Positions 1-5,226 of a DNA stretch of 5,303 nt are shown here, in pieces. A program made the position numbers and the translations under genes. This stretch comes from an uncultured Phycisphaerales bacterium (lineage in GTDB: Bacteria > Planctomycetota > Phycisphaerae > Phycisphaerales > UBA1924), in assembly GCA_937871415.1 (NCBI GenBank), contig CALMQD010000571.1, forward strand, positions 1-5,303. Direction: 5' to 3'. Positions within the stretch are counted from its first letter, which is position 1. Each line of letters begins with the position of its first letter. The notes under the pieces were generated by a model, which searched no databases, had not been told where the DNA came from, and was given only the letters and a program-made list of their open reading frames with translations.

Positions 1-486
1 CAGTTGCGTCGTCACTTCGCACTGCGCCTGGAAGCAGCACGCGCCGAGCGCAACCTGGCCGCACGGCACCGCGCCGCAAACCTCACCGAGAAAGAAATCT
101 CCGCTGCACTCATCTCGCGTAGACGTGAAGCACACGCCGGCGACGCAACACGCACCATCGGTCGCGACGGCGCATGGCTCGGCGGTGCACGGCGTATTCG
201 GGAAGAAGGAGGCACCGGCCGGGCACGTACTGCTCGACGTAAAACTGCACTCACCACCCACGCAGCAGGCGCCTGAGACGACCACCTCGCACGTGTCTTC
301 GGGGGACGTGCAGGCCTCCCCGGAAACGAACACTCCGCCCGCCGCGTCGCACTGTTCCTGGGTCACCGTCCGGCACCCGCGGCCGTCGGGCAGGCAGCAC
401 TTGCCGGTCTCTCCCGCGTGGGCGATGCCTGAAAGGGACAAGAGAGCCACCGCGGCACACCAGGCATTTCGATTCATCAAGTTCAT
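1..486 (-). CDS. Secreted cysteine-rich repeat protein (partial, 3' end outside window)
   Basis: This frame stays open for 162 codons from an ATG at 486 to the window edge, so the C-terminus is missing. The start is supported by GGAGG at 496-500 (minus-strand sense) with a 9-nt spacer. Residues 1-24 look like a Sec signal peptide: a short polar start, a hydrophobic core (about 11-19), then GIAHA before G25. The rest is a cysteine-rich tandem repeat with units starting at G28, G72, G111 and G148 (spacings 44, 39, 37). Each full unit follows the order G-x-CC, C, C, C, C, six cysteines in all, with starts such as GACCVGGEC and GACCVAGVC. Even cysteine numbers per unit in an exported protein suggest disulfide-stabilised modules. 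Similar 'GACC' repeats occur in large surface or secreted proteins of planctomycetes (family knowledge). No catalytic motif is visible, so the role is unknown. It is divergent from the HAF-repeat gene at 707. Confidence 0.85.
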   Translation of the reverse strand, partial: MNLMNRNAWCAAVALLSLSGIAHAGETGKCCLPDGRGCRTVTQEQCDAAGGVFVSGEACTSPEDTCEVVVSGACCVGGECSFTSSSTCPAGASFFPNTPCTAEPCAVATDGACCVAGVCFTSTRDECSGDFFLGEVCGAVPCGQVALGACCFQAQCEVTTQL

Positions 487-495
487 AAAGCGCGA

Positions 496-500
496 CCTCC
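496..500 (-). promoter_or_regulatory. Ribosome binding site of the cysteine-rich protein gene
   Basis: The minus strand reads GGAGG here, 9 nt before the ATG at 486. This decides the start: another in-frame ATG (codon 4, at 477) would be 18 nt away, and an ATG at 514 in another frame lies upstream of the site. Confidence 0.75.
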
Positions 501-570
501 GACTGATTCCCCACGAGGAGATGGGAACCGCCGCCACTCGCCGCACAGTGCCACGATGGGCGCCTTTCAG

Positions 571-600
571 AGCGTACCTGAGGCCAGAGCCCGGAACCAA
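571..600 (-). promoter_or_regulatory. Candidate sigma70-type promoter for the cysteine-rich protein gene
   Basis: The minus strand carries TTGGTT (600-595) and, 18 nt later, TACGCT (576-571). The -10 keeps the three most conserved positions (T1, A2, T6) and the -35 keeps TTG. Transcription would start near 564 and give a leader of about 78 nt. The call rests on weak consensus matching in GC-rich DNA. Confidence 0.3.
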
Positions 601-629
601 GGAAACCCCCAATTTCAGACGTTTCCTTG
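598..629. repeat. Perfect 9-bp inverted repeat in the divergent intergenic region
   Basis: CAAGGAAAC at 598-606 is the exact reverse complement of GTTTCCTTG at 621-629, with a 14-nt centre (607-620). Arm centres are 23 bp apart, about two helical turns. The repeat is AT-richer than its surroundings. There is no following T-tract, and it sits between two divergent genes, so a protein-binding operator is more likely than a terminator. The arms overlap the candidate -35 elements on both strands. The regulator is unknown. Confidence 0.6.
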
Positions 630-655
630 ATTCAGGCCTGTCCTCAGGACACACT
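627..655 (+). promoter_or_regulatory. Candidate promoter for the HAF-repeat protein gene
   Basis: TTGATT (627-632) matches four of six -35 positions, and CACACT (650-655) lies 17 nt downstream with only three of six -10 matches. Transcription would start near 662, placing the hairpin at 662-681 at the extreme 5' end of the mRNA. The 13-nt near-palindrome at 639-651 lies mostly in the spacer. The match is weak. Confidence 0.22.
639..651. repeat. Near-palindrome TGTCCT-C-AGGACA
   Basis: Two 6-nt arms (639-644 and 646-651) are exact reverse complements around a single C at 645. It overlaps by two bases a perfect 8-nt palindrome, CAGGCCTG, at 633-640. It may be a dimeric regulator site in the HAF gene control region, but palindromes this short can arise by chance. 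Confidence 0.4.
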
Positions 656-661
656 GTAGCC

Positions 662-681
662 GCCGCCCCGCCGAGGGCGGC
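662..681 (+). promoter_or_regulatory. GC-rich hairpin in the 5' leader of the HAF-repeat gene
   Basis: GCCGCCC (662-668) pairs perfectly with GGGCGGC (675-681) around a 6-nt loop. It ends 11 nt before the GAGGAG ribosome binding site that starts at 693. No T-run follows, so it does not look like a Rho-independent terminator. It could stabilise the 5' end of the transcript or affect ribosome access. Confidence 0.4.
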
Positions 682-692
682 AATCAACCCGT

Positions 693-700
693 GAGGAGAG
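693..700 (+). promoter_or_regulatory. Ribosome binding site of the HAF-repeat gene
   Basis: GAGGAGAG lies just before the GTG at 707, with 8 nt between AGGAG (694-698) and the start codon. An in-frame TGA at 692-694 closes the frame immediately upstream, so 707 is the first possible start. The site supports the GTG choice. Confidence 0.7.
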
Positions 701-706
701 AGAATC

Positions 707-1900
707 GTGCGTACTTCCGCATTCTGCTGCGCCCGCGTCCCGTCGTTTGCCGCTGCTTCGGCTCTGCTGGCCTCCGCCGGGCTTGTCCATGCCGGATCCT
801 TGTCGTTCACGCCGCTCGGGTTCGCCGACCCCGCCGTCGGCTTCTCGCTCGCGCAAGGGATTTCCTCGGACGGGTCTGTCGTCGTCGGTTTCTCGAACTA
901 TCTCAACGACATGGGTGAGTTGCACACCGCGGGGTTCCGGTGGACATCCGCCACCGGGCTGGTCGCGCTCCCGGCGGATTCGTCCACGGGCACGAACGAC
1001 ACGAGCGCGACGTGCGTTTCCGACGACGGCGAGTTTGTCGGCGGCACAACCGGCTTCACGAATGTCTTCGACGGTTTCTACGAGCCACGGAACGGGCACG
1101 TGTGGACCAACGCGGGCACTTCGCCCGTGGCGGCGTTCGTTCCGGGGGGAACGGACAGCGAAGGTCGGGACTTTGACTCGTACCTGGTGAACGATTGCAC
1201 GCCCTCGGGCGGGCGCATTGTCGGCGCGACGCGCGACAACATCCCTTTCCCGGAGGCACGCCAGGCGTTCTATCGCGACGGCTCGGGCGCGACCACGGAG
1301 ATCGGCACTCTGCCCGGCGGGTCGTACTCGATCGCGAACGGCGTTTCGTCCGACGGCTCGGTGATCGTGGGAGTCGCCGACAACGCCGACCACGCCGCGC
1401 CCTTCCGCTGGACGCAGGCCGACGGCATGACCGAACTCACGGGCAATACGGCCGGACTCTCCGGGCAGGCCAACGGCGTCTCGGCCGACGGCTCGACCAT
1501 CGTCGGCACGCTCGGCTCGAACGCGTTCGCCTGGACGAGCGCGACCGAGTTCATCGATCTCGGCCAGCTCCCGGCGGGCGGGTTTGCGCAGGCTCAGGAC
1601 GTCTCGGGCGACGGGTCGGTCATCGTCGGCAATCAGATCACGGACGACGGTGTGCTGGCGTGGATCTATACCGACGGCGCGATGATCGAACTCAACACCT
1701 ACCTCGCCTCGATCGGGGTGGACACAGGCGGGTACTTCCTGCTGACGGCCAACGCGATCTCGGACGACGGCCTGACCATTTGTGGGGCCGCGATCAGCCC
1801 GAACTTTGAGTTCGAGGCGTACGTCGTCCACATCCCGTCGCCGGCGTCGGTGCTCGTGCTCGGCGGGCTTCTGCCCCTGGCGGCCCGGCGCAGGCGGTGA
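707..1900 (+). CDS. Exported HAF-repeat protein with PEP-CTERM-like sorting tail
   Basis: This 397-residue protein starts at GTG 707. Residues 1-29 form a signal peptide (hydrophobic about 12-25, predicted cut VHA|G30). The body has seven copies of a 10-residue core of the form [V/I]S-x-DG-x-x-[I/V]-x-G, at residues 52, 104, 164 (degenerate), 213, 258, 299 and 351. Several are followed by an aromatic 'FRWT/FAWT' strand and an 'LGxLPGG' type segment (FRWT at 77 and 233, FAWT at 274, TLPGG at 201). This matches the extracellular HAF repeat family. Seven cores suggest a beta-propeller-like fold (inference). The end, residues 376-397, reads IPSPA, a hydrophobic stretch, then RRRR, the layout of PEP-CTERM exosortase signals with PSP in place of PEP. 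The likely location is the cell surface or outside the cell. No exosortase is encoded here and no catalytic motif is visible. The neighbour at 1951 is convergent after a 50-bp gap without a convincing terminator. Confidence 0.88.
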   Translation: MRTSAFCCARVPSFAAASALLASAGLVHAGSLSFTPLGFADPAVGFSLAQGISSDGSVVVGFSNYLNDMGELHTAGFRWTSATGLVALPADSSTGTNDTSATCVSDDGEFVGGTTGFTNVFDGFYEPRNGHVWTNAGTSPVAAFVPGGTDSEGRDFDSYLVNDCTPSGGRIVGATRDNIPFPEARQAFYRDGSGATTEIGTLPGGSYSIANGVSSDGSVIVGVADNADHAAPFRWTQADGMTELTGNTAGLSGQANGVSADGSTIVGTLGSNAFAWTSATEFIDLGQLPAGGFAQAQDVSGDGSVIVGNQITDDGVLAWIYTDGAMIELNTYLASIGVDTGGYFLLTANAISDDGLTICGAAISPNFEFEAYVVHIPSPASVLVLGGLLPLAARRRR

Positions 1901-1950
1901 TCCCGGCGGCGCGCATCCAGTCGGCGCCGGCACCGAGTGCCTGCGCAAGT

Positions 1951-2295
1951 TCACGGCGCGCTCAGCGCCGCATCGACTCCGTCGAAGCAGGGCATGATCT
2001 GATCGATGCGCACGTGCGAAAGCATCTCTCGCACCGCCGGCCGGGCGCCGGCGATCACGACGCGACCTCCGTGCAGTTTCACGGCGCGCGACATCGCCAC
2101 CAGTTCGCCCAGCGGAAGGCTGCTGAGGAACTCGAGCCCGGACATGTCGACCACCACGCGCTGCGGCCGGCTCGCCGAGATCGCGTTGATCTTCGCCATC
2201 ATCGGCGGGTAGTTCCGCGCGTCGGCATGGCCGGACAGCACGAGCACCGCGCTCTGCGGGGAGGGGTGGAGCAGTTCAACGCGGAGTTCGGCCAT
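1951..2295 (-). CDS. STAS-domain protein, anti-sigma factor antagonist type
   Basis: The 114-residue product is one STAS domain, the usual length for SpoIIAA/RsbV-like proteins. Family features appear in order: an N-terminal strand ending LVLSGHAD (residues 18-25, like the 'LxGxLD' of the family), the central strand VVVDMSGLEF (47-56), the loop and helix start LSSLPLGELV (57-66), the strand GGRVVIAG (76-83) and a C-terminal helix ending near 'DGVDAAL' (105-111). In the family, the loop serine is phosphorylated by an anti-sigma kinase; unphosphorylated protein binds the kinase and frees a sigma factor. Ser59 is the best candidate. The preceding Asp of SpoIIAA (DSSG) is Ser here, and the following SG is replaced by LP. 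The ATG at 2295 is backed by GAGGA at 2302-2306 with a 6-nt spacer. No partner kinase, phosphatase or sigma gene is in the window. Role by family: cytoplasmic partner-switching signalling; the target is unknown. Confidence 0.85.
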   Translation of the reverse strand: MAELRVELLHPSPQSAVLVLSGHADARNYPPMMAKINAISASRPQRVVVDMSGLEFLSSLPLGELVAMSRAVKLHGGRVVIAGARPAVREMLSHVRIDQIMPCFDGVDAALSAP

Positions 2296-2301
2296 GGTGC
2301 G

Positions 2302-2306
2302 TCCTC
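2302..2306 (-). promoter_or_regulatory. Ribosome binding site of the STAS gene
   Basis: The minus strand reads GAGGA here, 6 nt before the ATG at 2295, supporting that start. Confidence 0.6.
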
Positions 2307-2335
2307 GTGCGCCGGATCGGTGGGGATGCGTCAGC

Positions 2336-2380
2336 CTAAGCCCGCACGCTCTTGCCGGCGGGGGCGGGGCGCGTGCTTAG
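2336..2380. repeat. Imperfect inverted repeat between the methyltransferase and STAS genes
   Basis: CTAAGC (2336-2341) pairs with GCTTAG (2375-2380). After a 4-nt left bulge (2342-2345), ACGC (2346-2349) pairs with GCGT (2371-2374), giving ten pairs in all. The interior is G-rich on the plus strand. In the direction of transcription it lies about 88 nt after the methyltransferase stop and 40 nt before the STAS start. No T-tract follows, so it could be leader structure, a Rho-independent-like terminator lacking the U-run, or a binding site. Confidence 0.35.
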
Positions 2381-2467
2381 CGCAATCTAAACGCACCATG
2401 AGGAACGTACTGGTGTTCGAACCGACCGCTCGCGAACGCGGCGAACCCCTCCGCTCCGCGCCGGCGC

Positions 2468-5101
2468 TCAATCCGCCCGCACCAGCCGCCAGCAGGCGTG
2501 GATCCGCCTGTTGCGGTATTCCGGCGGGATGGTCCGGCCGGTGATCTCTCGGAAGGAATAACCCGCCCGGGTCACGGCGTCCGTGTTGAGCTTGAACCGG
2601 CGGAAGTTGGTCGAGAAGTAGACCACTCCGCCCGGAGCCATCGCGGGCGCCAGGGACTCCAGCACGCGCGCATGCCCGGTGAGGACCTCCCAATCCTCCT
2701 CGGTCGACTTGCTGTTCGAGAAGGTCGGCGGGTCCACCACCGCCAGTTCGTACGGCCCGCCGGGATTCCGGGACAGAAACTCGACGACGTCCGACCTGAG
2801 GAATCGGTGGCCGGCGCCAAGGCCGTTGAGCCGGAAGTTCCGCTGGGCCCAATCGAGGTACGTGTTCGACAGGTCGACGCTTGTCGTGGAAGCGCCGGCG
2901 CTCGCGGCGTACACCGAGAAACTGCCGGTGTAACAGAACAGGTTCAGCATGCGTGCGCCCCGCCCCGTCCTCTCGCGGAAACGCGCGCACTCTTCCCGCA
3001 CCATCTCGCGGGTCAGCCGGTGATCGAGGAACAGGCCCGTGTCGATGTAGTCCGCGAGGTTGACCTCGAACTTCAGGCCGCCCTCGCGGACGACGATCGC
3101 GTGCCCGGTCTGCCCGACCTTCTCGTGCTGAGTGAGGCCGCGCTGACGGTGCTTCTCCTTGATGAACACGCGCTCGGGGGGAACCTCACTCACCTCGACG
3201 ATCACACGGCGCATGCGCTCGAACCAATCGGCCTGCTGAGCCGGCGTGCGGCTGTGGCGACGCTCGTACTCGGCCACATGGAAGTAGTCCTCGTACTTGT
3301 CGATAATGAGCGGCACATCGGGCACGTCGCGCTCGTACACGCGGTAGCACGTCACGCCCCGTGCTGGGTACTTGCGCAGATGGCGCAGGTTGTTGCCCAG
3401 GCAGGCGCCGAACTCGCGAGCCTCCTTTTCGTCGCGCTCGCGCAGACCGCCGAACGCGGCGTGGGAATCGGGCCCGCGGGCCGACGTCTCGGGCTCAATC
3501 CCGGGCTCGGTCCCGGGCTCGCAGCGATCGTCGCGGTCGGCGGCGTCTGCGGCGTCTGCGGCGTCTGCGACGTCTGCGTGTTCCTCGATCACGCCCATCC
3601 GGACCGCGCCGCGGTTCAAGTGGACATCGCCGCTCGCGCCCTCACCGGCGGCACCGCTCTCGGAAGGCCGCGGCCCCAGGAACGAGAACAAGCAGCACTC
3701 GATCTTCGAGTTGTAGATCTTGCGCCGCCGGGTGGCCTCCTGGCCGAAGATCTGCTCGAGGTCCAGCCGCCCGGTGAAGACGTGGAACGACCAGGTCGGC
3801 AGGCGACGGAACGCCAGCGGCATCGCCCGGTACAGCGCCTCGACCTCCGGCTGGTCGGCCTGCGGGAGCAGGCGCCGGTCGCGCACCCGGACCTCGGGCG
3901 GTTCATTCGGCAGCGCCGGCCGGCCGCGAAAGCCCGACGGACGCGCATCGCGCCGCTCGCCCGTGCGTTGGAGTGATCCATCCGCGCCGAGGCGCACGCC
4001 GTACGGCGGGTTGGTGACGATCACGCCGAACTGGTCAGGGCTAGCGATCTCGCGCACGTCGCGCCGGCTGAACTGGATATCGCCCTCGACGCCCGCCCGC
4101 CGCGCATTACTCCGCGCCAGTCGCAGCGCCTGCTCGTCCACGTCGGACGCGGCGATACGGAGCGCGAAGCCTGTCCGCACGGCGCTCCGGGCGGCTCCCC
4201 GCTCCCGCTCCCAGATCGCTGGGTCGATCATCGGCCCGCCCCGCTCTGGGCCGCTGAGCCGCGGCGCCAGTTGTCCCGGCCCGTACGCCCCCCACCGCTC
4301 GCAGTCGAACGACCGGTGGAGCCCCGGCGCGATGTTCCGCGCGAGCATCGCCGCTTCGATCGCGATGGTTCCGCTGCCGCAGAAAGGGTCCATGAACGCA
4401 CGCGGCGCGCGGCCCTGGCGCGTCGCCCGTGCGCCGTCCCACACGCTCAACTGCACCAGCCCGGCGGCGAGCGTCTCTTTCATCGCGGCCTCGCCGGGCG
4501 CGCCCTCCCGATAGCCGCGTTTGTGCAGGCCGATTCCCGACGTATCGATCGTCAGTGTCGCCTGATCGCGGAGGATCGAGACCTCGACGCGCACCGTGCC
4601 CGGGGACGCGGCGTCCGCCTCCGGCACCATCGCGTTCGGACCAAGCCCGTGGGACTTGCGGAGCGACTCGACGATCGCGCGCTTCGTCGCCCGCTGCACC
4701 GCCGGCTCGCTGGAGAGCCGCGAACGCACGCAGCGTCCGGCGACGGGAAACGCCGCGCCCAAGGGAATCCAGGCGCTCCATCCGAGGGCTTTGGCCTGTT
4801 CGAAGAGCGCATCGAAGTCGGGCGCTGCGAAACGACCGACGCAGATGAGCACGCGATCGGCGCTGCGGAGCCACAGATTGCTCCGCACCGCGGCCAAGGG
4901 CCAATCCTCGACCGGCACGTTCCACTCCACCCGGCCGGTGATCGTCGCGCGGGCGTCGAACCCCAGCCCGGCGAGTTCGCGGGCCACGACGCTTTCGAGC
5001 CCGAAAGTGCAGGTGGCGATGAACAGCACGCGCCCGGGCCCGGCGGGCTCCCCCGCCGACCGGTTCGCTTCATCGATCTGACTTTCGCCCTTCACATCCA
5101 C
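2468..5101 (-). CDS. rlmKL: Fused 23S rRNA methyltransferase RlmK/RlmL
   Basis: By family, the RlmL half makes m2G2445 and the RlmK half m7G2069 (E. coli numbering), both with S-adenosylmethionine during 50S assembly in the cytoplasm. Order in the 877 residues: a 24-residue hydrophilic leader; ferredoxin-like plus THUMP region (about 25-190); RlmL domain (about 200-475) with SAM motif DPFCGSGT (238-245), ribose-binding SDVD (319-322) and catalytic NPPYG (364-368), ending in KIYNSKIEC (461-469); a low-complexity linker (476-550); RlmK domain (551-877) with DTGLFLDHR (687-695), SAM motif LNLFCYTGS (719-727), VDLS (742-745) and catalytic DPPTFSNSK (790-798). All key motifs are intact. The E. coli enzyme is about 702 residues; the excess is the leader, a Pro/Arg-rich insert near 372-419 and the linker. 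The GTG at 5101 is the first start after an in-frame TGA (5110-5108), but it is 16 nt from GGAGG, so the exact start is uncertain. The STAS gene follows after 172 bp. Confidence 0.93.
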   Translation of the reverse strand: MDVKGESQIDEANRSAGEPAGPGRVLFIATCTFGLESVVARELAGLGFDARATITGRVEWNVPVEDWPLAAVRSNLWLRSADRVLICVGRFAAPDFDALFEQAKALGWSAWIPLGAAFPVAGRCVRSRLSSEPAVQRATKRAIVESLRKSHGLGPNAMVPEADAASPGTVRVEVSILRDQATLTIDTSGIGLHKRGYREGAPGEAAMKETLAAGLVQLSVWDGARATRQGRAPRAFMDPFCGSGTIAIEAAMLARNIAPGLHRSFDCERWGAYGPGQLAPRLSGPERGGPMIDPAIWERERGAARSAVRTGFALRIAASDVDEQALRLARSNARRAGVEGDIQFSRRDVREIASPDQFGVIVTNPPYGVRLGADGSLQRTGERRDARPSGFRGRPALPNEPPEVRVRDRRLLPQADQPEVEALYRAMPLAFRRLPTWSFHVFTGRLDLEQIFGQEATRRRKIYNSKIECCLFSFLGPRPSESGAAGEGASGDVHLNRGAVRMGVIEEHADVADAADAADAADRDDRCEPGTEPGIEPETSARGPDSHAAFGGLRERDEKEAREFGACLGNNLRHLRKYPARGVTCYRVYERDVPDVPLIIDKYEDYFHVAEYERRHSRTPAQQADWFERMRRVIVEVSEVPPERVFIKEKHRQRGLTQHEKVGQTGHAIVVREGGLKFEVNLADYIDTGLFLDHRLTREMVREECARFRERTGRGARMLNLFCYTGSFSVYAASAGASTTSVDLSNTYLDWAQRNFRLNGLGAGHRFLRSDVVEFLSRNPGGPYELAVVDPPTFSNSKSTEEDWEVLTGHARVLESLAPAMAPGGVVYFSTNFRRFKLNTDAVTRAGYSFREITGRTIPPEYRNRRIHACWRLVRAD
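3491..3526 (-). repeat. 12-nt tandem repeat coding for EPG-type units in the linker
   Basis: On the plus strand, gggctcaatccc (3491-3502) and gggctcggtccc (3503-3514) match at 10 of 12 positions, and a partial third copy starts at 3515. The period is a multiple of three, so the frame is kept. It encodes EPGTEPGIEPE (about residues 528-538) of the methyltransferase linker. Confidence 0.6.
3542..3577 (-). repeat. 9-nt minisatellite coding for (Ala-Asp-Ala)n in the linker
   Basis: The unit ggcgtctgc (plus strand) occurs three times exactly (3542-3550, 3551-3559, 3560-3568) and once with one change (gacgtctgc, 3569-3577). A diverged copy, gcggtcggc, precedes it at 3533. On the coding strand it gives ADV-ADA-ADA-ADA-ADR (residues 509-523). 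It lies in the interdomain linker, where copy-number change would leave both enzyme domains intact. Confidence 0.85.
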
Positions 5102-5111
5102 CCCGGATCAT
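5070..5111 (-). other. Possible 13-codon overlapping leader frame at the methyltransferase start
   Basis: An ATG at 5111 sits 6 nt after GGAGG (5118-5122), an ideal spacing, and opens a frame of 13 codons (MIRGGCEGRKSDR) ending with TGA at 5072-5070, inside the methyltransferase gene in another frame. The methyltransferase GTG at 5101 is 16 nt from the same site. The frame may be a regulatory upstream ORF, may be chance, or may hint that the true start involves a frameshift or base error. Confidence 0.3.
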
Positions 5112-5117
5112 TGGTGT

Positions 5118-5122
5118 CCTCC
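5118..5122 (-). promoter_or_regulatory. Strong Shine-Dalgarno upstream of the methyltransferase gene
   Basis: The minus strand reads GGAGG at 5122-5118, within AGGGAGGA (5124-5117). It is the only strong site near the gene start. Spacing is 6 nt to the out-of-frame ATG at 5111 and 16 nt to the in-frame GTG at 5101. Confidence 0.55.
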
Positions 5123-5208
5123 CTGCGCGGGGACGTCAGGATCGGCGCGGTGTCTGCGCGCCCGGTCCCGACGCGCCCGCGCTGCGACAGACCGCCGCTC
5201 TCGCTCCG

Positions 5209-5213
5209 GGAGG
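5209..5213 (+). promoter_or_regulatory. Probable ribosome binding site of the gene at 5227
   Basis: GGAGG lies 13 nt before the GTG at 5227, longer than the usual spacing, but it is the only good site in the 125-bp divergent gap (5102-5226). I saw no convincing promoter for either gene there. Confidence 0.45.
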
Positions 5214-5226
5214 TTTAGACTCCGCC

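Noticed and set aside
251..514. 87-codon minus-strand frame starting at ATG 514
   Set aside because: It overlaps the cysteine-rich protein in another frame; its start lies upstream of the GGAGG site and the peptide is Arg/Gly-rich without signal peptide or repeats.
125..694. 189-codon plus-strand frame
   Set aside because: It is antisense to the cysteine-rich gene and runs through the divergent promoter region; no domain is recognisable.
644..1954. 436-codon open frame on the minus strand
   Set aside because: It lies antisense to the clearly supported HAF-repeat gene, is very rich in Arg, Gly and Ala with no domain, and has the form expected of a shadow frame in GC-rich DNA.
1954..1970. Hairpin CGGCGC/GCGCCG as a terminator between the convergent genes
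   Set aside because: The 6-bp stem lies inside the last codons of the STAS gene and no T-tract follows in either direction; such short GC stems are common at this composition.
2415..2422. GTTCGAAC palindrome resembling a tRNA T-loop
   Set aside because: The flanking 5-nt stretches do not pair as a T-stem on either strand, and no acceptor or anticodon arm could be built around it.
1897..2544. 215-codon plus-strand frame overlapping the HAF stop
   Set aside because: It lies antisense to the STAS gene and the end of the methyltransferase gene and shows no family features.
2498..3976. 492-codon open frame on the plus strand
   Set aside because: It is antisense to the motif-complete methyltransferase gene, its sequence is compositionally biased and no family is recognisable.
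4271..5218. 315-codon open frame on the plus strand
   Set aside because: It is a shadow of the methyltransferase N-terminal half, with no recognisable domain and Arg/Pro-rich composition.
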